Part shown: positions 59,881 to 64,000 of the stretch, in pieces | Layout: the number at the start of each line of letters is the position of its first letter | Position numbering within the stretch: position 1 is the first letter of the stretch | Assembly (NCBI GenBank): GCA_963842295.1 | Contig: CAWJFY010000009.1 | Location: 434,001 to 498,000, forward strand | Length of the DNA: 64,000 nucleotides | Direction: 5' to 3' | DNA from: JAJNBA01 sp963842295 | GTDB lineage: Bacteria; Actinomycetota; UBA4738; HRBIN12 | The notes under the pieces: generated by a model | The model's input: only the letters and a program-made list of their open reading frames with translations | Told to the model about the DNA's origin: nothing | Databases searched by the model: none | Program-made: the position numbers and the translations under genes

Positions 59881-59913
59881 ACCCCGGCTCGCTTGCCGGG
59901 GTATCGGTCTTTT
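59881..59913 (+). terminator. Rho-independent terminator after the PMT gene
   Basis: ACCCCGGC and GCCGGGGT pair around TCGCTT (59881-59902) and a T-run (TCTTTT) follows at 59908-59913. GGGATATATCCC, a 12-bp palindrome of unknown role, follows at 59916-59927. Confidence 0.75.
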
Positions 59914-59975
59914 CGGGGATATATCCCGACGGTCATGATACCGCGATCCGCCGGGAGAGCGCAGCGCGGCCCAGA

Positions 59976-60743
59976 TCAGAAGCCGGGCAGCGAGTCACGG
60001 AAGAGGATGAAGCCCACTCCGGCGCCGATGTCGAGCATGGCGTGGGCGACCACGAACGGCCAGGTGCGTCTCCCCCACCGCAGGAAGAGGAATCCGAACA
60101 GGAGTCCCATCGCGAGGTTCCCCACGAAGCCGCCGAAGCCTTGATACAGGTGGTACGAGCCTCGGAGGACGGCGCTCGCCCCGACCGCCAGGATGGGTGA
60201 CCAGGAAAGCTGCTGCAGCCTCGTGACCAGGTACCCGAGGACGATCACCTCTTCGACCAGGCCGGCCTCCACCGCGTTGAGGAAGAGCGCCGGGACCGTC
60301 CACCAGTGACCGAGCGGAGGCGTCGGCACGACGAACCGGTTGACGCCGAGCTCGACGGCCGCGAGATACACGCCGACGCCGGCGATGCCCACGACGACGA
60401 ACAACAGCGCCCCGCGTGCGACGTCTCGAGCCAGATGATCGGACTCCAGGCCGACGACGGCGATGCCCTCCCCGCTTCGGCGGACGAGGTGCACCACGAG
60501 GAACACGGGCGCGAGACCGAAGACGAACCCGAGGAGCTGTCGCACGAAGGCGTTCGATTGATCCGCGGCCGCGACGACGACGCCGGCGATCGGCGCCTCG
60601 ACGATCGAGAGGATCGCGAACGCCACGCGCGCCAGGATCGAGAGCGACAACACGACGAGGATCTCCTCGACGAGCATCCTCCGACCGACGGGTGGCGGCG
60701 GGACCCGCGTATCGATCGGCGAAGCATCCGTGCCTAGCTGCAT
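59976..60743 (-). CDS. CPBP-family intramembrane metalloprotease
   Basis: About 255 residues with eight hydrophobic segments. Family motifs occur in the last third: 'GLVEEVIVLGYLVTRLQQ' (Glu-Glu, but Leu replaces the usual Arg of EExxxR), 'VLRGSYHLYQGFGG' (His) and 'VVAHAMLDIGAG' (His and Asp). The family includes CAAX prenyl proteases and bacteriocin-immunity proteins. Here it is alone, so the role is unknown. ATG 60743 is used; ATG 60761 would add six residues. Confidence 0.85.
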   Translation of the reverse strand: MQLGTDASPIDTRVPPPPVGRRMLVEEILVVLSLSILARVAFAILSIVEAPIAGVVVAAADQSNAFVRQLLGFVFGLAPVFLVVHLVRRSGEGIAVVGLESDHLARDVARGALLFVVVGIAGVGVYLAAVELGVNRFVVPTPPLGHWWTVPALFLNAVEAGLVEEVIVLGYLVTRLQQLSWSPILAVGASAVLRGSYHLYQGFGGFVGNLAMGLLFGFLFLRWGRRTWPFVVAHAMLDIGAGVGFILFRDSLPGF

Positions 60744-60797
60744 CCGAGCCACTGTACGCATCGCCTAGACTTCGGCCTCTTCCGACCGGAGGGATGG

Positions 60798-62003
60798 ATG
60801 CCGAACCCAGACACGGCCGATCTCGTCGTCGTCGGCGCGGGCACGATCGGTGGGTGGGCATCGGTCTTCGCGAAAGAGCTCGGTGCGGAACGCATCGTGG
60901 TCCTCGAGAAGGGAGAAGCCGGCCAGGGCGCGTCCTCGCGCGCGGCCGGCATCGTCCGAGCGCAGGCAGGGACGCCGGAGACGGTGGCCCTCGGGATGTG
61001 GTCGATCGACTTCTACCGATCTCAGCGGGAGCGCTACGGGACCGACAGCGGTTTCCGCGAGCTCGGCTACCTGATCCTCGCGACGGATGACACGCAGGAA
61101 CGCGACGCGATCGCGCGCGTCCAGATGCAGCACGAGGTGGGCCTCGACGTCCGCTACATCGACGCGGAGGGAGCGGCCGCGTTCAACCCGACGCTGGATC
61201 CGCGCACGTTCCGCGGCGCGACGTACGCACCCGGCGATGGGTACGTCGACCCGCCGCGGAACGTGCGCGCGTACTCGCTCGCGATGCAGCGAACCGGGGT
61301 CGAGCTCCGCGAGCGCACGCCGTTCCTCGGCGTCCGCTCGCGGAACGATGGCACGGTGATCGGCGTCGAGACCCCCGAGGGCACGATCGCCACCGAACGC
61401 CTGCTCCTCACCGGCGGCCCGACGCTTCGCGCGGTCGGGAAACTCGTCGGCGCCCGGTTCTTCGTCGGCGCGGTCCGGCATCAGGTCGCCGTGACCGAGC
61501 CGCACGAAGCCTTCGATGTCGAGCGACAGGCGATGGTGTTCGAGAACGAGGTCGGCCTCTACTGGCGACCGGAGGAGGGCGGGCTGCTCTTCGGCATGTC
61601 GAACCCAGATGAGGCGCCGGGACCCGCGCAGGAGGTCGATTGGCCGTACCTGCGCGAGATGGAAAGGCGGATGCAGGGCTTCGTGCCGGTCGCGAAGGGT
61701 CTCGGGATCCGGAAGGCGTGGGCCGCGACCATCGAGTACTGCCCGGATCACCTCCCAGTCGTTGGACCGGTGTCGACGAGCGACGGCGCGGCGCTTCCCG
61801 GCGTCACCGTCGCGACCGCCGTAGGCCACGGGATGATGTGGGGACCGGGAGTCGCGAAGATCGGCGCCGACCTGGCGCTCGAAGAGGAAACCGACGTCGC
61901 CGACGTCTCCGGCTGGGGGATGGACCGCTTCGACGAAGAGGGCAGGTCGGCGTCCTACGACCCGATCGCGCTCCCGTTCCCGATCATCGCTGACGCCGAC
62001 TGA
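60798..62003 (+). CDS. FAD-dependent oxidoreductase (DAO family)
   Basis: A 401-residue flavoenzyme. 'DLVVVGAGTIGGWASVFAKE' is the dinucleotide-binding Rossmann motif; 'ASSRAAGIVRAQ' and 'GDGYVDPPRNVRAYSLAMQR' belong to the sarcosine/glycine oxidase family, and 'ATIEYCPDHLPVVGPVS' is the C-terminal FAD motif. It oxidises an amine or amino acid; substrate unknown. GGAGGG precedes ATG 60798. Neighbours give no pathway clue. Confidence 0.87.
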   Translation: MPNPDTADLVVVGAGTIGGWASVFAKELGAERIVVLEKGEAGQGASSRAAGIVRAQAGTPETVALGMWSIDFYRSQRERYGTDSGFRELGYLILATDDTQERDAIARVQMQHEVGLDVRYIDAEGAAAFNPTLDPRTFRGATYAPGDGYVDPPRNVRAYSLAMQRTGVELRERTPFLGVRSRNDGTVIGVETPEGTIATERLLLTGGPTLRAVGKLVGARFFVGAVRHQVAVTEPHEAFDVERQAMVFENEVGLYWRPEEGGLLFGMSNPDEAPGPAQEVDWPYLREMERRMQGFVPVAKGLGIRKAWAATIEYCPDHLPVVGPVSTSDGAALPGVTVATAVGHGMMWGPGVAKIGADLALEEETDVADVSGWGMDRFDEEGRSASYDPIALPFPIIADAD

Positions 62004-62711
62004 TCAGGAGAGCGCCACGTCGACCGCGATCAGCTCGGTCGCCGCGTTCGCGCGGATCGGGATCGAGGGCTCGTCCCAGATCTCCGCGGCGTCGCCGGTC
62101 GTCATACGTTCGCCGGCGACGTCAGCGTCACCCTCGATGATGTAGAGGTACACGCCCCGGCCGGTGACGAGCTCATGCGAGACCCCGACACTCGGGGTCA
62201 AGCGCGAGACGAACACGTGCGCGTCCTGGTGTACGAGCACGGCGTCTCCGCCCTCGCCACTGATAGCCTCAAGGAGCCGATCGGTGCGATCCTGCACCGT
62301 GAACACCTTCTGCTCCACCCCCGGCTCCAGGCCGAGCTCGGCCGGCATGATCCACATCTGGATGAATCGCATCGGCTCCGTCTCGCTGGCGTTCTGCTCG
62401 GAGTGCCACGCCCCGCGGCCCAGCGTCATCCGTTGCACGGATCCTGCGAGCAACGGCCCGGGCGGCCCGCCGACGTCGTCTTCATGACGGAACGAGCCCT
62501 CGACCACATAGGTGAGGCCCTCGATGTCCTTGTGCGGGTGCATCGGCCAGATCGCGCCCGGCACCAGGCGGTCGTCGTTGAAGACCCGGAGTGTGCCGAA
62601 CTTCATGTACCCGGGGTCGTGGTAGGTGTCGAAGGAGAAATGCCAGCGCGCCCGGAACCAACCGCCGTCCACATCGGAGATCTCGGCGTCTCGCCGGACC
62701 TTGACGGTCAT
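62004..62711 (-). CDS. Pirin-family protein
   Basis: A 235-residue bicupin. The N-terminal cupin has the metal motifs 'MHPHKDIEGLTYVVEGSFRH' and 'AWHSEQNASETEPMRFIQMW', with the three His and a Glu that bind iron. Bacterial pirins include quercetinases and redox sensors. It converges on the flavoenzyme gene: its stop begins one base after that gene's stop codon. Start ATG 62711. Confidence 0.92.
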   Translation of the reverse strand: MTVKVRRDAEISDVDGGWFRARWHFSFDTYHDPGYMKFGTLRVFNDDRLVPGAIWPMHPHKDIEGLTYVVEGSFRHEDDVGGPPGPLLAGSVQRMTLGRGAWHSEQNASETEPMRFIQMWIMPAELGLEPGVEQKVFTVQDRTDRLLEAISGEGGDAVLVHQDAHVFVSRLTPSVGVSHELVTGRGVYLYIIEGDADVAGERMTTGDAAEIWDEPSIPIRANAATELIAVDVALS

Positions 62712-62736
62712 CGGGGATCGGGCCTTCGCCCGCGAG

Positions 62737-62970
62737 TCACAACTGGATGACCGGACAGGTGAGCGTTCGGGTGATGCCGTCCAGTTCCTGCATCGGCATC
62801 ACGGTTCCCTTGGCCAGCCCGTCGAGATCGTCCGCCTCCGCTCGCGCGATGACGTCGTAGGGACCGGTGACCGGATCGACGGCGACGACGCCGTCGATGT
62901 CACGGACCTGCTGCGTCACTTGCGCCGCTTTCCCGACCTCGGTCTGGATGAGGATGTACGCGCTGACCAT
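62737..62970 (-). CDS. Stand-alone Lrp/AsnC ligand-binding (RAM) domain protein
   Basis: A 77-residue protein equal to only the C-terminal alpha-beta domain of Lrp/AsnC regulators: 'MVSAYILIQTEVGKAAQVTQ' and 'VTGPYDVIARAEADDLDGLA'. No DNA-binding domain. Such proteins form rings and may bind amino acids or partner regulators. GAGGGGGGA precedes ATG 62970. It starts 11 bp after the repeat-protein stop and is probably co-transcribed with it. Confidence 0.9.
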   Translation of the reverse strand: MVSAYILIQTEVGKAAQVTQQVRDIDGVVAVDPVTGPYDVIARAEADDLDGLAKGTVMPMQELDGITRTLTCPVIQL

Positions 62971-62981
62971 CTAGATCCCCC

Positions 62982-63515
62982 TCATTTCGTGTCCTCGTGG
63001 TCGTTCGCGAGGAATTCCTTCGCCTTGTCGACCGTCCTCTCGACGAACTCGGTCGCCGACTCCATCGCTCTCTCCATCGCGGGGCCGACCATGTCGAGGA
63101 CCGTGCCGGCGACCTCCTTGGCCTTGTGGACCAACGGACCGGCTTTCTCGGCGACGGTGCCACCGGCCTCCTTGGCCTTCTCCATCGCGGGGCCGGCCTT
63201 CTCGGCGACGGTGCCGCCGGCCTCCTTGGCCTTCTCCATCGCGGGGCCGGCCTTCTCGGCGACGGTGCCGCCGACCTCCTTGGCCTTGACGATCGCGGGA
63301 CCGGCCTTCTCGGCGACGGTGCCACCGACCTCCTTGGCCTTCTCCATCGCGGGGCCGGCCTTCTCGGCGACGGTGCCGCCGACTTCCTTGGCCTTGTCCA
63401 TCGCGGGGCCGGCCTTCTCGGCCACGGTGCCGCCGACCTCCTTGGCCTTCTCGACGAGGCCGGAGAGCGGCTGTTCCTCGGATCCGTTCTTGTCGCCGTT
63501 CTTGTTGTCTGACAT
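62982..63515 (-). CDS. Repetitive amphipathic-helix protein with 18-residue repeats
   Basis: A 177-residue hydrophilic protein without signal peptide. After a short Asn/Lys/Glu-rich start, seven 18-residue units ('KAKEVGGTVAEKAGPAME' and close variants) fill residues 23-148; the last is degenerate. The tail ('ESATEFVERTVDKAKEFL') is also helical. An 18-residue period equals five alpha-helical turns, so each unit keeps the same face; the pattern resembles LEA or apolipoprotein-like proteins. Stress protection or membrane binding is inferred only. GGAGGTGG precedes ATG 63515. Confidence 0.8.
   Translation of the reverse strand: MSDNKNGDKNGSEEQPLSGLVEKAKEVGGTVAEKAGPAMDKAKEVGGTVAEKAGPAMEKAKEVGGTVAEKAGPAIVKAKEVGGTVAEKAGPAMEKAKEAGGTVAEKAGPAMEKAKEAGGTVAEKAGPLVHKAKEVAGTVLDMVGPAMERAMESATEFVERTVDKAKEFLANDHEDTK
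63072..63449 (-). repeat. Seven 54-bp tandem coding repeats
   Basis: Units of 54 bp encode the 18-residue repeat. The first six are nearly identical at DNA level, the seventh has drifted. High identity suggests recent expansion by unequal recombination or slippage. Confidence 0.9.
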
Positions 63516-63600
63516 CAGGTGCCACCTCCCGGTGGGGCTGGCGAAGATGCATCGTGTCACGGCGAAGCACTCCGCTGCAAAGCGCGCTGGTAGAGACGGG

Positions 63601-64000
63601 TCAGAGCCGGCCGGGCTCGGGAACGACCTCATCGCCGGGAGGAAGCGGCTCTTGAAGGGGGGTGTCGAGCTCCCGGGTCCGGAGCGCGACCATCGCCGCG
63701 ACACCTCCGAGCATCGCGAGGACCGCGGAGCCCACGAAGAGGGTGGTGGATCCGAGCCGTCCGTAGACCACGCCGCCAAGCCCCGCCCCGATGATCGGAC
63801 CGATCCCGAAGCCGACCATGGCGCCTATCGAGTTGCCCGTCGAATACAGCGAGGAGGGCAACAGCTTCCCGACCACCAGGATCGAGGTCGTGAACAGCAG
63901 CGAGAAGCCGGCTCCCTCGAAGACGGCGAGCAGCGACACGATCGTGCGGCTCTCGACGAGCCCCCAGAGCAGGAACCCGGTCGCGTAGACCATGCATCCG
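63601..64000 (-). CDS. MFS transporter, C-terminal part (start beyond the right edge)
   Basis: The last 133 codons of a membrane transporter. Four hydrophobic segments are visible: 'VYATGFLLWGLV', 'IVSLLAVFEGAGFSLLFTTS', 'AMVGFGIGPIIGAGLGGVVY' and 'TTLFVGSAVLAMLGGVAAMV', followed by a polar tail ending 'PPGDEVVPEPGRL'. The Gly-rich helices fit the C-terminal half of an MFS carrier. The frame is open to the window edge. Substrate cannot be told. Confidence 0.75.
   Translation of the reverse strand, partial: GCMVYATGFLLWGLVESRTIVSLLAVFEGAGFSLLFTTSILVVGKLLPSSLYSTGNSIGAMVGFGIGPIIGAGLGGVVYGRLGSTTLFVGSAVLAMLGGVAAMVALRTRELDTPLQEPLPPGDEVVPEPGRL

Noticed and set aside
63072..63449. CRISPR-like array
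   Set aside because: The 54-bp units are contiguous, without spacers, and are in frame in a coding gene.
1..64000. Insertion sequences, prophage genes or integrases
   Set aside because: No transposase, integrase, terminal inverted repeat or phage structural gene was recognised.

Overview
The window is about 64 kb of very GC-rich DNA, densely coded on both strands, with many GTG starts, ATGA/GTGA overlaps and 3-13 bp gaps. The order rsmI - metG - tatD - rsmA - ispE - tRNA-Gln - glmU - prs - rplY - pth - mfd - surA-like - mazG - eno - divIC - S1 protein - DUF501/ppx follows the origin-side gene order shared by Actinomycetota and Bacillota (compare rsmI-metS-yabD-yabE-ksgA ... glmU-prs-ctc-pth-mfd ... 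mazG ... divIC-yabR of Bacillus). The high GC, DUF501 and DUF3052 proteins, a PMT mannosyltransferase facing rsmI, a maltokinase-like protein, LigD-type repair genes and a SigE-like ECF factor point to an actinomycetote, probably an uncultured lineage; I cannot name a class. No insertion sequence, prophage or CRISPR array is visible.

Region by region. 1-5046: the start of a Tad/Flp pilus operon (flp, tadE, tadG-like, cpaB running off the left edge) behind three tandem LuxR/NarL response regulators, each lacking a different part of the receiver phosphorylation site. 5117-10148: a DUF255 thioredoxin-fold protein, a cyclophilin, an alpha-toroid protein translationally coupled to a Tat-exported DUF362 protein, and a GNAT enzyme. 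10248-12658: convergent, overlapping LigD polymerase and ATP-dependent ligase genes. 12728-26903: accessory metabolism and envelope genes (PhoX-like DUF839, CocE-type hydrolase, SDR, class I aldolase, L,D-transpeptidase, a polytopic membrane protein coupled to a maltokinase-like protein, an MGT glycosyltransferase, a membrane/spermidine-synthase fusion, a lone type IV prepilin). 26958-57798: tRNA-Leu and the conserved minus-strand backbone, interrupted at gene borders by genes that are mostly on the plus strand (GNAT, SAM methyltransferase, a phosphoesterase/sigma/anti-sigma/FkbM group, a CopB-type ATPase) and by a minus-strand GGDEF-EAL protein. 57832-64000: DUF3052, PMT, CPBP protease, FAD oxidoreductase, pirin, a stand-alone Lrp ligand-binding domain, an 18-residue-repeat protein and a partial MFS transporter.

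Points of most interest: a 14/16 parS match between tatD and metG, fitting the origin-side synteny; the three complementary degenerate receivers next to the pilus operon; a DUF501-Ppx fusion; an ispE stop codon inside tRNA-Gln; apparent frameshifts in the SurA-like gene and in a DUF348 remnant at the yabE position; and seven 54-bp repeats encoding an 18-residue helical unit. All functions are read from sequence and family knowledge, without database searches.
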